A DNA stretch of 64,000 nucleotides from Phytohabitans flavus (GCF_011764545.1 NZ_AP022870.1:5006001-5070000), one strand, 5' to 3'; positions 26,801 to 36,539 are shown, numbered from the stretch's first letter. Made by a program: numbers and translations. The notes: a model not told the origin generated them from the letters alone.

Positions 26801-27198
26801 GAGACGTCGAGGTCGGTGACCGCCTCCCTGCTCTGGTGAAGGTGGTGACGACCGAGCAGCTGGTCCGGTACGCCGGCGCGGCCAACGACTACGCCCGCAT
26901 CCACTACGACCACGCCCACGCGCGGGAGCGCGGCTTCCCCGGCGTAATCGTGCACGGACTGCTGAAGGCCGCGTTCCTCGGCCAGCTGGTGACCGAGTGG
27001 TGCGGACCGGACGCGTGGGTGCGCCGCTTCTCCGTGCAGTACCGCCGCAACGACTTCCCCGCCCAACCCATCACCTGCCACGGCCGGGTCACCGCCACTG
27101 CCGCCGACTCGGTGGAGCTGGAGCTGTGGACCGAAGACCCCGAGCGGCAGGTGACGACGAAAGGTACCGCGACCGTCGTGTTTGGACCGAGCGCATGA
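26797..27198 (+). CDS. MaoC-like dehydratase, single domain
   Basis: 133 aa. One hot-dog domain with AANDYARIHYDHAHARERGFPGVIVHG, so the Asp and His of the R-hydratase motif are in place, and VRRFSVQYRRNDFP. It could pair with the 164-aa FAS1-like protein two genes upstream as the catalytic half of a second heterodimer. It overlaps both neighbours by 4 bases. Confidence 0.84.
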   Translation: MRDVEVGDRLPALVKVVTTEQLVRYAGAANDYARIHYDHAHARERGFPGVIVHGLLKAAFLGQLVTEWCGPDAWVRRFSVQYRRNDFPAQPITCHGRVTATAADSVELELWTEDPERQVTTKGTATVVFGPSA

Positions 27199-28280
27199 CC
27201 GCACACCGCATCGCCACGATCCCCGGCGACGGCATCGGCCGGGAGGTCGTACCGGCCGCCCAGGACGTGCTCGCCCTCGCCGGTGAGCGGCACGGCTTCC
27301 GTCTGGAGTGGACGGAGTTCGACTGGAGCTGCGAGTACTACACCCGCACCGGCCGGATGATGCCCGCCGACGGCCTCGACCAGGTGGCCGCCTTCGACGC
27401 CATCTTCCTCGGCGCGGTGGGCTACCCGGGCGTCCCGGACCACGTGTCGCTGTGGGGCCTGCTGATCCCGATGCGCCGCGCATTCGCCCAGTACGTCAAC
27501 CTCCGTCCGGTCCGGCTGCTGCGCGGCATCGAGAGTCCACTTCGGGGGATCGAGCCGGGCGACCTGGACTTCGTGGTCGTCCGGGAGAACAACGAGGGCG
27601 AGTACTCGGAGATCGGCGGACGCCTCTACCGCGGCACTTCACGGGAGATGGCCGTGCAGGAAGCGGTCTTCACCCGGGCCGGCGTGGAGCAGGTGATGCG
27701 CTACGCCTACAACCTGGCCCGCACCCGCCGCGGCGACCTCGCCTCGGCCACCAAGTCCAACGGCATCATCCACACGATGCCGTTCTGGGACGAGCTGTTC
27801 CGGGAGATCGGCGGCGACTACCCCGACGTGAAGACGCGCGAGTACCACATCGACGCGCTCGTCGGCCTCTTCGTGCTCGACCCGCGCCGGTTCGACGTGG
27901 TGGTCGCGTCCAACCTCTTCGGCGACATCCTCACCGACCTCGGCGCCGCGATCGTCGGCAGCATCGGCATCGCGCCGTCGGCCAACCTCAACCCCGAGCG
28001 GCGACACCCTTCGATGTTCGAACCGGTGCACGGCTCGGCACCCGACATCGCCGGACAGGGCATCGCCAACCCGCTCGGCCAGATCTGGTCCGGCGCGCTG
28101 ATGCTCGACCACCTCGGGCACTCCGCGGCCGCGGCCGAGGTGGTGGACGCGATGGAGGACGTGCTCGCCGGCGGTACGCGTACCCCGGACCTCGGCGGCA
28201 CCGCGACCACCGCCCAGGTCACCGCCGCGGTGCGGGATGCGCTCGCGTCCCGCCCGCTCGAGACAGGGAGCGGACGATGA
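27195..28280 (+). CDS. tartrate dehydrogenase/D-malate dehydrogenase (decarboxylating)
   Basis: 361 aa. A beta-hydroxyacid oxidative decarboxylase: IPGDGIGREVVPAA at the start, RENNEGEYSEIGGR, ATKSNGI, and metal/NAD region SNLFGDILTDLGAAI with PVHGSAPDIAGQG near the end. FLGAVGYPGVPDHVSLWG and YVNLRPVRL are typical of the TtuC/DmlA branch acting on tartrate or D-malate, rather than LeuB or Icd. It would oxidise such acids with NAD+, giving oxaloglycolate, glycerate or pyruvate. With TarD it covers different stereoisomers, which supports tartrate as a cluster substrate. ATGA overlap on both sides. Confidence 0.85.
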   Translation: MTAHRIATIPGDGIGREVVPAAQDVLALAGERHGFRLEWTEFDWSCEYYTRTGRMMPADGLDQVAAFDAIFLGAVGYPGVPDHVSLWGLLIPMRRAFAQYVNLRPVRLLRGIESPLRGIEPGDLDFVVVRENNEGEYSEIGGRLYRGTSREMAVQEAVFTRAGVEQVMRYAYNLARTRRGDLASATKSNGIIHTMPFWDELFREIGGDYPDVKTREYHIDALVGLFVLDPRRFDVVVASNLFGDILTDLGAAIVGSIGIAPSANLNPERRHPSMFEPVHGSAPDIAGQGIANPLGQIWSGALMLDHLGHSAAAAEVVDAMEDVLAGGTRTPDLGGTATTAQVTAAVRDALASRPLETGSGR

Positions 28281-29062
28281 GCCTTTCCGGCAAGGTCGTG
28301 GCCATCACCGGCGGAGCCGGTGGCATGGGCCTGGCGACGGCACGCCAACTGGTCGGCCAAGGCGCCGGCGTCGCCGTGCTCGACCTCGACGACGATTTGG
28401 TACGGGACGCGGCCGCTGACCTGTCCACGGACGGCGGGACGGCCATCGGCGTCGCCGCGGACACCACCGACGAGAAGTCGATGGCCGCCGCGTTCGCCAC
28501 CGTGCGGGAGCGCTTCGGCCGCCTCGACGGGCTGGTCACCGCGGCCGGCGTACGGCAGACCGCCGCGCTCGCGCTCGACCTCGACCTGGAGGTCTTCGAG
28601 CGCACCCAGCGGGTCAACGTGACCGGGACGTTCGTGGCGGTACGGGCGGCGGCCAGGGTGATGGTGGCCGACGGCACGCCCGGCTCGATCGTCACGATCG
28701 CCTCGGTGACCGGTGTCTCCGCGCGATGGGCGCAGTCGGCGTACTGCGCCAGCAAGGCCGCCGTGCTCCACCTGACCCGGGTGCTGGCGCTCGAACTGTC
28801 CACACACGACATCCGGGTCAACGCGGTGGCGCCGGGCGTGACCGAGACCCCGATGATCCGCAAGGCGATCACCGACGAGGGGCCGCAGGTGCTCCGCGAC
28901 AAGATCGAAGGATCGCTCGCCCAGTTCCGGCCCGGCATCCCGCTGCGCCGCCTGGCCCAGCCCGAGGAGCAGGCCGAGGCGATCACCTTCCTGCTCTCCC
29001 CGGCGTCGTCGTTCGTCACCGGCGCCACCCTCTTCGTCGACGGCGGCGCCGCCATCGTCTGA
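28277..29062 (+). CDS. short-chain dehydrogenase/reductase
   Basis: 261 aa, classical SDR. NAD(P)-binding TGGAGGMG, DLDDD after the second strand (suggesting NAD), structural NVTGTF, Ser in SVTGVS, catalytic Tyr and Lys in YCASKAAVLHL, and a C-terminal FVTGATLFVDGG. It probably oxidises a hydroxyl on a cluster intermediate. ATGA overlap with the dehydrogenase upstream. Confidence 0.9.
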   Translation: MSLSGKVVAITGGAGGMGLATARQLVGQGAGVAVLDLDDDLVRDAAADLSTDGGTAIGVAADTTDEKSMAAAFATVRERFGRLDGLVTAAGVRQTAALALDLDLEVFERTQRVNVTGTFVAVRAAARVMVADGTPGSIVTIASVTGVSARWAQSAYCASKAAVLHLTRVLALELSTHDIRVNAVAPGVTETPMIRKAITDEGPQVLRDKIEGSLAQFRPGIPLRRLAQPEEQAEAITFLLSPASSFVTGATLFVDGGAAIV

Positions 29063-29084
29063 GTGCCCTGTCAGGAGGTACGCC

Positions 29085-29984
29085 GTGCGAACCCTGTGGC
29101 GCAACAAGTTGGTCGCTATCGCGGCCGGCTTCCTCGTGGTGCTGGTCATCGCGGCCGTCGGCTCGCTCATCTGGAGCCCGTTCGACCCGTACACGCCCAA
29201 CGTGGCGATGCGCAACCAGCCGCCGATGACCGCGAGCGACGGGCCGATCCCGCATCTGCTCGGCACCGACCCGCTCGGCCGCGACCTGCTCGTACGGCTG
29301 CTCCAGGGCGCCCGCATCTCGCTCGGCATCGGTCTGCTCAGCGTGCTGGTGTCCGGCACGTTCGGCTTCCTGCTCGGGCTGGTCGCCGGCTACTTCCGCG
29401 GCTGGGTCGACGACCTCATCATGCGCCTCGTCGACCTACAGATGAGCGTGCCGTCGCTGCTGATCGCGCTGCTGGTGCTCTACGTCCTCGGCCCGAGCAT
29501 CCTCAACGTGGTGCTCGTGCTCGCCATCACCCGCTGGATGGTGTACGCCCGGGTCACCCGCGGCCTCATGCTCTCCCTGCGCGGCGAGCTCTTCATCGAG
29601 GCGGCCCAGTCGCTGGGCGCCAGTCACCTGCGCACGATCTTCCGTCACATGGTGCCGAACCTGCTCGCGCCGGTGCTGGTACTGGCCACGCTCGAGATGG
29701 CCGTGATGCTGCTGACTGAGGCGTCACTCAGCTTCCTCGGCCTCGGCATCCAGCCGCCGCAGTCGTCGTGGGGCCTGATGCTCGCCCAGGGCCGGGAGTA
29801 CCTGACCTCCGCGTGGTGGCTGGTCACCTTCCCGGGCCTGGCGATCCTGCTGACCACACTCAGCATCAACCTCATCGCGACCTGGCTGCGCGCCCGCTCC
29901 TCCGACACCAGCCGGGACAGCCTCGGCAGCGGGGTCATCGAGCCCCGGCCCGGGTGGCCGACGGCGCGCCCGCGAGCGCGCTGA
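29085..29984 (+). CDS. Opp/Dpp-type ABC importer permease (DppC-like)
   Basis: 299 aa from GTG with AGGAGGT upstream. An N-terminal helix (LVAIAAGFLVVLVIAAVGSLI), the family entry motif LLGTDPLGRDLLVRLLQGAR, five further helices and the EAA loop EAAQSLGASHLRTIFRHMVPN. It pairs with the DppB-like permease at 39192 although ten genes separate them. Short 22-base gap to the SDR gene. Confidence 0.9.
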   Translation: MRTLWRNKLVAIAAGFLVVLVIAAVGSLIWSPFDPYTPNVAMRNQPPMTASDGPIPHLLGTDPLGRDLLVRLLQGARISLGIGLLSVLVSGTFGFLLGLVAGYFRGWVDDLIMRLVDLQMSVPSLLIALLVLYVLGPSILNVVLVLAITRWMVYARVTRGLMLSLRGELFIEAAQSLGASHLRTIFRHMVPNLLAPVLVLATLEMAVMLLTEASLSFLGLGIQPPQSSWGLMLAQGREYLTSAWWLVTFPGLAILLTTLSINLIATWLRARSSDTSRDSLGSGVIEPRPGWPTARPRAR

Positions 29985-30015
29985 CCGACGGACCGAACAT
30001 CGGAAAGGCACCCGC

Positions 30016-31394
30016 ATGATCCAGATCCGAAGCCCGTACAGCGGGGAGATCGTCGGCGAGGTGCCGTCGCATGGTCCGTCCGATGCGGACGACGCGTGCA
30101 AGGCGGCCGCCGCCGCCCTGGGCCGCGAAGACTTCCCGCAGCACGCCCGCGCGCTCGTGCTCGACCGCACCGCCGTCCTGCTCGGCGAGCGGGCCGAGGA
30201 GCTGGCCCGGCTGATCACCGCGGAGACCGGCAAGGTGATCAAGGATGCCCGGGTGGAGGTGGCCCGAGCCGCCGAGACGCTCCGCTTCGCCGCCGCCGAG
30301 GCCCGGACCCTCGCCGGGGACCTCGTGCCGATGGCGGCGCACCCGGGCGGCGTCGGCAAGCTGGGCCTGGCGCTGCGGCTGCCGATCGGCGTGGTCGCCG
30401 CCATCACCCCGTTCAACTTCCCGCTCAACACCGTCGCCCACAAGGTCGCGCCGGCGGTGGCGGCCGGCTGCCCGGTGGTCCTCAAGCCGGCGCCGCAGAC
30501 CCCGCTGACGGCGTTGCGGCTTGTCGCGCTGATGGTCGAGGCCGGCCTGCCGGAGGACTGGGTCACGGTGCTCACCGACACCGGCAGCGAGGCCGGTGCC
30601 GCGCTGGTCACGCACCCGGTGCCGGCGATGGTGGCGTTCACCGGGAGCCCCGCTGTCGGCTGGAGTATCGCCGCCGCCGCGCCGCGCAAGAAGGTCGCGC
30701 TGGAGCTGGGCTCGAACGCGCCGGTGATCGTCGAGCCGGACGCGCCGCTGGCCGCCTGCGCCGCGCGGATCACCAAGGCTGCGTACTCCACGGCCGGACA
30801 GGCATGCATCTCCGTGCAGCGGGTGCTCGTGCACCGCCGCGTGCACGCGGACCTACGCGACCTGCTCGCCGCCGCGGCCGACCGCCTCGTGGTCGGCGAC
30901 CCGATGGACGAGCGGACCGACGTCGGCCCCCTGATCAACCCGGCCGCGACCGAGCGGGTACTCAGCTGGGTCGACGAGGCCCGGTCCGGCGGGGCGGGTA
31001 TCGCGGCCGGTGGCCGGCTCGTGGACGGCTGTATCCGCCCCACCGTCGTGGACCAGCCGGCCCCGGCACCAAGCTGCGCACCCGCGAGGTCTTCGGACCG
31101 GTGCTCGCGCTTGTCCCGTACGACACGTTCGACGAGGCGGTCGCGATCGCCAACGAGACGCCGTACGGGCTCCAGGCCGGCATCTTCACCCGGGACATCA
31201 ACACCGCCCTGCGTGCCGTCCGCGAGCTCGACTTCGGTGGCGTACTTGTCAACGACGTCCCCACCGTGCGGGTCGACCAGCAGCCGTACGGCGGGGTCGG
31301 CGACTCGGGAAACACCCGCGAAGGCCCGGCCGCCGCCGTGAAGGCGATGACCGAGGTGCGGTTCGTGTCCATCCAGGACATCGCGGCGGAGTGA
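30016..31394 (+). CDS. aldehyde dehydrogenase, frameshifted in this sequence
   Basis: About 459 aa if restored. NAD-dependent aldehyde dehydrogenase fold with AAITPFNFPLN, KPAPQTPLTA, FTGSPAVGWSI, active-site Glu in LELGSNAP and nucleophile Cys in STAGQACISVQR. The first frame leaves homology after TVVDQPAP; the rest (GTKLRTREVFGPVLALVPYD to VRFVSIQD) is one frame away. Restoring one C to the C4 run at 31061-31064 joins them. It would convert a cluster aldehyde to its acid. The stop overlaps the CoA-transferase start (GTGA). Confidence 0.85.
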
Positions 31395-32623
31395 GCACAG
31401 TGGATACGACGACGACCGCGCTCGGGGTGCTGACCGGCATCCGGGTGCTCGACTTCACCGAGCGGATCCAGGGGCCGTACGGCACCCAGATGCTCGGCGA
31501 CCTCGGCGCGGAGGTCATCAAGGTGGAGCGGGTCAGCACTCTCACCCCCGACGGCCGGCCGGACGACCGCTATCCCGCGCCCGGTACCCAGCCCACCCTC
31601 TACACGGCCATGTTCCTGTCGGCCAACCGCAACAAGAAGAGCATCACGCTCAACCTCAAGGCCCCCGAGGGCGTCGACGTGGCCCACCGCCTGGTGGCCG
31701 GCAGCGACGTCGTGTACGAGAACTTCCGCCCCGGCGTGATGGACCGGCTCGGCCTCGGCTACGCCGACTGCGCCGCCCTCAATCCGTCCATCGTGTACTG
31801 TTCCGCCTCCGGCTACGGTCCCGACGGCCCGTACGCCCGCAAGCCCGGCCAGGACGTGCTCGCCCAGGCGCTGGGCGGGTTCGGCGCCGTCAACGCCACC
31901 GGCGGGCGGCCGACCCCGGTGGGCATGTCGGTCACCGACGTCATGGGTGGGATGAACGGTGGCATCGCCGTCCTCGCCGCGCTCTACCATCGGCTCAATA
32001 CCGGCGAGGGGCAGCACGTGCAGGTGAGCCTGCTCAACAGCGCGATCGCCGCCCAGTCCGAGCCGGCCGTCCAGTACCTCAACGGTGACGCGGGCGAGCC
32101 GGTACGCGACACGCCCACGCAGGGCCACCCGTACATCCCGCCGCCGTACGGCTTCTACGCCACCTCGGACGGCCACATCGCGCTGTCCTGCGGGCACCAG
32201 GTCCCCCAGCTCTGCCGGGTGATCGGGCTGCCCGACCTGTCGAAGGACCCGCGGTTCGACAGCCAGCGCGCGCGGGAGCGCAACCGGGAGCAGTTCGAGC
32301 GGATCGTGGAAGACGCGCTCCGGCGGCGTACCACGGCCGAGTGGCTGCCGCTCATGGCGGCCGAGGAGCTGTTCGCGGCGCCGGTGCACGGCTTCACCCA
32401 GGCGTTCACCGATCCACAGGTGACGCACGGCCGGATGGTGACCACTGTGGACAGCCCGATCGGGCCGCTGCGGCTTGTCTCGCCCGGTTTCACGCTCACC
32501 CGTACGCCCGCGACGATCCGCACCGCGCCGCCCAGCCACGGGCAGCACACCGAGCAGATCCTCACCGGCGCGGGATACACCACCGAGCAGATCGCGGCGC
32601 TGCGCGACCGCGGCGTCATCTAG
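31391..32623 (+). CDS. CaiB/BaiF-family CoA-transferase 1
   Basis: 410 aa from the GTG at 31391, overlapping the preceding TGA; a GTG nine bases later is possible. A class III CoA-transferase: VLDFTERIQGPYGTQMLGDLGAEVIKVER, FLSANRNKKSITLNL, YENFRPGVMDRLGLGY, and the catalytic Asp155 in KPGQDVLAQA. It would move CoA between acyl groups to activate an organic acid. A close paralogue is encoded at 35310, about 4 kb downstream. Confidence 0.92.
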   Translation: MSTVDTTTTALGVLTGIRVLDFTERIQGPYGTQMLGDLGAEVIKVERVSTLTPDGRPDDRYPAPGTQPTLYTAMFLSANRNKKSITLNLKAPEGVDVAHRLVAGSDVVYENFRPGVMDRLGLGYADCAALNPSIVYCSASGYGPDGPYARKPGQDVLAQALGGFGAVNATGGRPTPVGMSVTDVMGGMNGGIAVLAALYHRLNTGEGQHVQVSLLNSAIAAQSEPAVQYLNGDAGEPVRDTPTQGHPYIPPPYGFYATSDGHIALSCGHQVPQLCRVIGLPDLSKDPRFDSQRARERNREQFERIVEDALRRRTTAEWLPLMAAEELFAAPVHGFTQAFTDPQVTHGRMVTTVDSPIGPLRLVSPGFTLTRTPATIRTAPPSHGQHTEQILTGAGYTTEQIAALRDRGVI

Positions 32624-32642
32624 GACCTGGAGGGAGGAAGGC

Positions 32643-33656
32643 ATGACGGGTCGAGACGACATGGATGCCGGACCGCTGCTGGATATCCGGGACCTGACAC
32701 TGTCGTTCCGCACCGGCGGCGGGCTGGTCCGTGCCCTCAACGGGGTCAACCTCACCGTCGGGCACCGCGAGCGGGTCGGCATCGTCGGTGAGTCCGGCTC
32801 CGGCAAGTCGGTCACCGCTCAGGCCGTGCTCGGTCTCGTGCCGGCCGCGGAGGTCACCGGCGAGATCCGCTTCGCCGGCGAAAACCTCCTGGCGGTACCG
32901 CAGGAACGGATGCGGCAGGTCCGCGGCAAGGAGATCGGGTACATCTTCCAGGACCCACTGTCGGCATTGGACCCGGTCCGGTCGATCGGCGACCAGATCA
33001 GCGAGACCCTGCGCATCCGCGGGGTCCGCAAGGCCGAGGCGATGCGCCGCTCGATCGACCTGCTCGGCCGGGTCGGCGTGAAGAACGCCAAAGAGCGGGC
33101 CCGGGACTACCCGCACCAGTTCTCCGGCGGCATGCGCCAGCGCGTCATGATCGCCATGGCCCTCGTCGCCGAGCCGCGGCTCGTCATCGCCGACGAGCCG
33201 ACAACCGCCCTCGACGTACGGGTCCAGGCACAGGTGCTCGACCTGCTGCTGGAGCTGGCCGAGGAGCGTGGCCTCTCGGTGCTGTTCATCACCCACGACC
33301 TCGGCGTCCTCTCCGGGTTCGCGGAGCGGGTCGTGGTGATGTACGCCGGCCGGGCGATGGAGCAGTGCGTCACCGACGAGCTCTTCTACGGCTCCATCAA
33401 CCCGTACACGCTCGGCCTGCTGGAGTCGCTGCCACGCATCGACGGCGAGGTGCCGCGGCGGCTGACCACCATCGGCGGACAGCCGCCGTCGCCGGCCCAC
33501 CCGCCGTCGGGCTGCCCGTTCCACCCCCGCTGCCGGTACGCCATCGACGTCTGCGCCGCGCGGGTGCCAACCCTGCTGACCCCGCCCAACGGCTCCCATC
33601 CGTCCGCCTGCCACCGCGCGCAGTGGCTGGCCGAACAGCCCGGGGTGCTGCGATGA
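32643..33656 (+). CDS. Opp/Dpp-type ABC ATPase (DppD-like)
   Basis: 337 aa from the ATG at 32643, behind GGAGGGAGGAAGG. Walker A GESGSGKSVTA, signature FSGGMRQRV, Walker B LVIADEPTTALD, and the C-terminal oligopeptide extension with cysteines (SGCPFHPRCRYAIDVC) typical of OppD/DppD. Peripheral membrane subunit of the importer encoded across this run. Confidence 0.93.
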   Translation: MTGRDDMDAGPLLDIRDLTLSFRTGGGLVRALNGVNLTVGHRERVGIVGESGSGKSVTAQAVLGLVPAAEVTGEIRFAGENLLAVPQERMRQVRGKEIGYIFQDPLSALDPVRSIGDQISETLRIRGVRKAEAMRRSIDLLGRVGVKNAKERARDYPHQFSGGMRQRVMIAMALVAEPRLVIADEPTTALDVRVQAQVLDLLLELAEERGLSVLFITHDLGVLSGFAERVVVMYAGRAMEQCVTDELFYGSINPYTLGLLESLPRIDGEVPRRLTTIGGQPPSPAHPPSGCPFHPRCRYAIDVCAARVPTLLTPPNGSHPSACHRAQWLAEQPGVLR

Positions 33657-34555
33657 CAGAGCCCATCCTCGAGGTCACCGGCCTCACGAAGGAGTTTCCG
33701 ATCGGCGGCGGCTTCGGCCGGCGCAAGGAGACCCTCGTCGCGGTCGACGACGTGTCGTTCAGCGTGCTGCCCGGCGAGGTGCTCGGCCTGGTCGGCGAGT
33801 CAGGTTCGGGCAAGTCGACGACCGCCCGCTGCGTGATGCGACTGATCGAGCCGACCCGGGGCACCGTCCGCTTCGCCGGCGAAGACCTGCTCGCCCTGCG
33901 CGGGCCCAGGATGCGCCGGGTACGGCGTGGCATGCAGATGGTCTTCCAGGACCCGTACTCCTCATTGGACCCCCGGATGAAGGTGGAGGACATCATCGCC
34001 GAGGGCATGGTGATCCATCACGTGCGCTCCGGCGCGGCCGCCCGCCGGGCCCGGGTACGCGAGCTGCTGGAGCTGGTCGGCCTGCGCCCGGATCACCTGA
34101 CCCGGCGGCCGGCGAACTTCTCCGGCGGCGAGCGCCAGCGCATCGGCATCGCCCGCGCCCTCGCGCTCGATCCTCGGCTGCTCATCTGCGACGAGCCGGT
34201 CGCCTCGCTGGACGTCTCCATCCAGGCGCAGATCCTCAACCTCTTCAAGGACCTGCAACAGGAGCTCGGCCTGTCGATCGTCTACATCGCACACGACCTG
34301 GCCACCGTGCGGCACCTCTGCGACCGGATCGCGGTGATGCGGGACGGGCGGATCCAGGAGATCGGCGACCGCGACCAGATCTACGGGGCGCCACGCAGCG
34401 AGTACACGAAGGAGCTGATCGAGGCCGTGCCCATACCCGATCCGATCCGCCAGCGGGAGAAGCAGGAGCGCGGCGCGGCCCTGCGCCGCGCGGCGAAGGC
34501 CGGTCCCCCGGCAGAGGTCCCGACACCGGCGGTGGCCAAGGCGGCAAGGCCATGA
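33653..34555 (+). CDS. Opp/Dpp-type ABC ATPase (DppF-like)
   Basis: 300 aa, ATGA overlap with the DppD-like gene. Walker A GESGSGKSTTA, QMVFQDPYSSLDPRM, signature FSGGERQRI, Walker B LLICDEPVASLD. The usual cysteine-bearing C-terminal extension is missing; instead the protein ends in a charged Ala/Pro tail. Second ATPase of the same importer. Confidence 0.92.
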   Translation: MTEPILEVTGLTKEFPIGGGFGRRKETLVAVDDVSFSVLPGEVLGLVGESGSGKSTTARCVMRLIEPTRGTVRFAGEDLLALRGPRMRRVRRGMQMVFQDPYSSLDPRMKVEDIIAEGMVIHHVRSGAAARRARVRELLELVGLRPDHLTRRPANFSGGERQRIGIARALALDPRLLICDEPVASLDVSIQAQILNLFKDLQQELGLSIVYIAHDLATVRHLCDRIAVMRDGRIQEIGDRDQIYGAPRSEYTKELIEAVPIPDPIRQREKQERGAALRRAAKAGPPAEVPTPAVAKAARP

Positions 34556-35313
34556 GTGGTTTGCGAATCACGGTCGCGGACCGGGTGGCGACGATCCTGC
34601 TCAACCGGCCCGAGGTGCTCAACGCGATGCGCTCGGAGGATCACCGGGCCCTGCACCAGGCGTGCGACGAGCTGGAGGCCCGCGACGACGTCGGTGCGGT
34701 GCTGATCCGCGGCTCAGGCAGGTCGTTCTGCTCCGGCTCGGACCTGCGCGAGATCGGCGACATCACCGGCGCCGCGGCCCGGGACTACGTCCGGCTCGAC
34801 TTCACCACGAAGAACCGGGTCGCCGGGCTCGGCAAGCCGGTCGTGGCAGCCATCCACGGCTGGTGCGTGGGTGGTGGGGTCGAGCTGGCGCTCGCCTGCG
34901 ACATCCGGATCGCCGCCGACGACGCGGTCTTCTCGATGCGCGAGGTCGCCCTGGGGAGCGTGCCCGGCTCCGGCGGCCTCCAGCGGCTGCCCGCCGTGGT
35001 CGGACTCGGCGTGGCCAAGGACTGGATCCTCACCGGCCGCAACGTGTCCGCCGTGGACGCCGAGCGGCGCGGCCTGGTGACCGAGGTGGTACCGGCCGCG
35101 GAGCTCGCCGCTCGGGCGCACGCGCTCGCCGCGGAGCTGGCCGGCCGCAACCCGACCGCGGTGCGCCTGGCCAAGGTGGCGCTCGACCCGCGGCCGGAGC
35201 CCGACTACGGCCTGGTGGCCGCGTTCCAGACCCTCGCCGGGGACGCCTGCCACGGCGACCCGCTCTACCTGGAATCCACCCGCAAGTACACCGACAAGAG
35301 GGGCAAGCCGTGA
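34552..35313 (+). CDS. enoyl-CoA hydratase/isomerase (crotonase)
   Basis: 253 aa. Crotonase fold: oxyanion motifs SFCSGSDLREI and HGWCVGGGVELALACDIRIA, then FSMREVALGSVPGSGGLQRLP with a Glu in REVALG. The second canonical Glu of hydratases is replaced (SVPGSGG), so isomerase, lyase or hydrolase activity is as likely as hydration. Overlaps neighbours by 4 bases on each side. Confidence 0.87.
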   Translation: MSGLRITVADRVATILLNRPEVLNAMRSEDHRALHQACDELEARDDVGAVLIRGSGRSFCSGSDLREIGDITGAAARDYVRLDFTTKNRVAGLGKPVVAAIHGWCVGGGVELALACDIRIAADDAVFSMREVALGSVPGSGGLQRLPAVVGLGVAKDWILTGRNVSAVDAERRGLVTEVVPAAELAARAHALAAELAGRNPTAVRLAKVALDPRPEPDYGLVAAFQTLAGDACHGDPLYLESTRKYTDKRGKP

Positions 35314-36539
35314 CCGATCAGGTACTCGCCGGGATCCGAGTGCTGGACTTCACCGAGCGGATGCAGGGGCCGTACGGCTCCCAGATGCTGGGTGACCTCG
35401 GCGCGGAGGTCATCAAGGTGGAGCGGGTACGCGCGCTCACCCCCGACGGCCGGCCCGACGAGCGGTACGGCGCCAACGGCCGGTACGGCTCCGACCCGGA
35501 GGACTCGACCTTCTACCCGGCCGGTTTCCTGTCCGCCAACCGCAACAAGAAGAGCATCACGGTCGACCTGAAGCACCCGTCCGGCAAGGAGGTCATCCGG
35601 CGGCTGGTGGCAGTGAGCGACGTGGTCTACGAAAACTTCCGCCCCGGCGTGATGGAGCGGCTCGGCTTCGGCTACGCGGACTGCGCGGCCATCACACCGT
35701 CCATCGTGTACGCCTCCGCGTCCGGCTACGGCCCTGACGGCCCGTACGCCCACAAGCCCGGCCAGGATGTGCTCGCCCAAGCGGTCGGCGGCTTCGGCGC
35801 GATCAACGTGTCGGGTGCCGGGCGTCCTACTCCGGTGGGCATGTCCATCACCGACGTGATGGGCGGGATGAACGGCGGCTTCGCGGTGCTCGCGGCGCTC
35901 TACCACCGGCTCAACACCGGCGAGGGGCAGCACGTGCACGTGAGCCTGCTCAACAGCGCGATCGCCGCCCAGTCCGAGCAGGCGGTGCACTTCCTCAACA
36001 CGGCCGTCGGCGAGCCGGTACGCGGCACCGTGATGCACGCCCACCCGTACATCCCGCCGCCGTACGGCTTCTACGCCACCAAGGACGGCTACATCGCGCT
36101 CTCCAGCGGGCGCCAGGTGCCGCAGCTGTGCCGGATCCTCGGGATCCCCGACCTGTCCAAGGATCCCCGCTTCGACGACTACTGGAAGCGGGACCGCAAC
36201 CGGGTCGAGTTCGAGCAGCTGATCGAGGACGCGCTCAGCCAGCGCACCACGGCGGAGTGGCTGCCGCTGATGGAGGCGGAGGACCTGTTCGCCGCGCCGG
36301 TGCAGACGTTCGCGCAGACGTTCGCCGACCCGCAGGTCACGCACAACCGGATGGTGGTCACGGTGGACAGCCCTATCGGGCCGCTGAAGCTCATCGCCCC
36401 CGCGTTCACCCTCACGGGCACGCCGGCGACGGTGCGCACCGCGCCGCCCACCCACGGCCAGCACACCGCCGAGATCCTCGAGCTGGCCGGCTACACCTCA
36501 GACGAGATGGCTGCCCTCCGCGCTGAGGGAGCTGTCTGA
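35310..36539 (+). CDS. CaiB/BaiF-family CoA-transferase 2
   Basis: 409 aa from GTG overlapping the crotonase stop (GTGA). The same landmarks as the first CoA-transferase: VLDFTERMQGPYGSQMLGDL, FLSANRNKKSIT, catalytic Asp153 in KPGQDVLAQA. The two are very similar along their whole length, with a 3-10 residue difference near residue 60 (GANGRYGSDPED). Either a heteromeric pair or a duplication acting on two acids. Confidence 0.92.
   Translation: MTDQVLAGIRVLDFTERMQGPYGSQMLGDLGAEVIKVERVRALTPDGRPDERYGANGRYGSDPEDSTFYPAGFLSANRNKKSITVDLKHPSGKEVIRRLVAVSDVVYENFRPGVMERLGFGYADCAAITPSIVYASASGYGPDGPYAHKPGQDVLAQAVGGFGAINVSGAGRPTPVGMSITDVMGGMNGGFAVLAALYHRLNTGEGQHVHVSLLNSAIAAQSEQAVHFLNTAVGEPVRGTVMHAHPYIPPPYGFYATKDGYIALSSGRQVPQLCRILGIPDLSKDPRFDDYWKRDRNRVEFEQLIEDALSQRTTAEWLPLMEAEDLFAAPVQTFAQTFADPQVTHNRMVVTVDSPIGPLKLIAPAFTLTGTPATVRTAPPTHGQHTAEILELAGYTSDEMAALRAEGAV

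Noticed and set aside
30962-32815. 617-codon minus-strand frame over the CoA-transferase
   Set aside because: Shadow frame; the plus-strand CaiB sequence is unmistakable.
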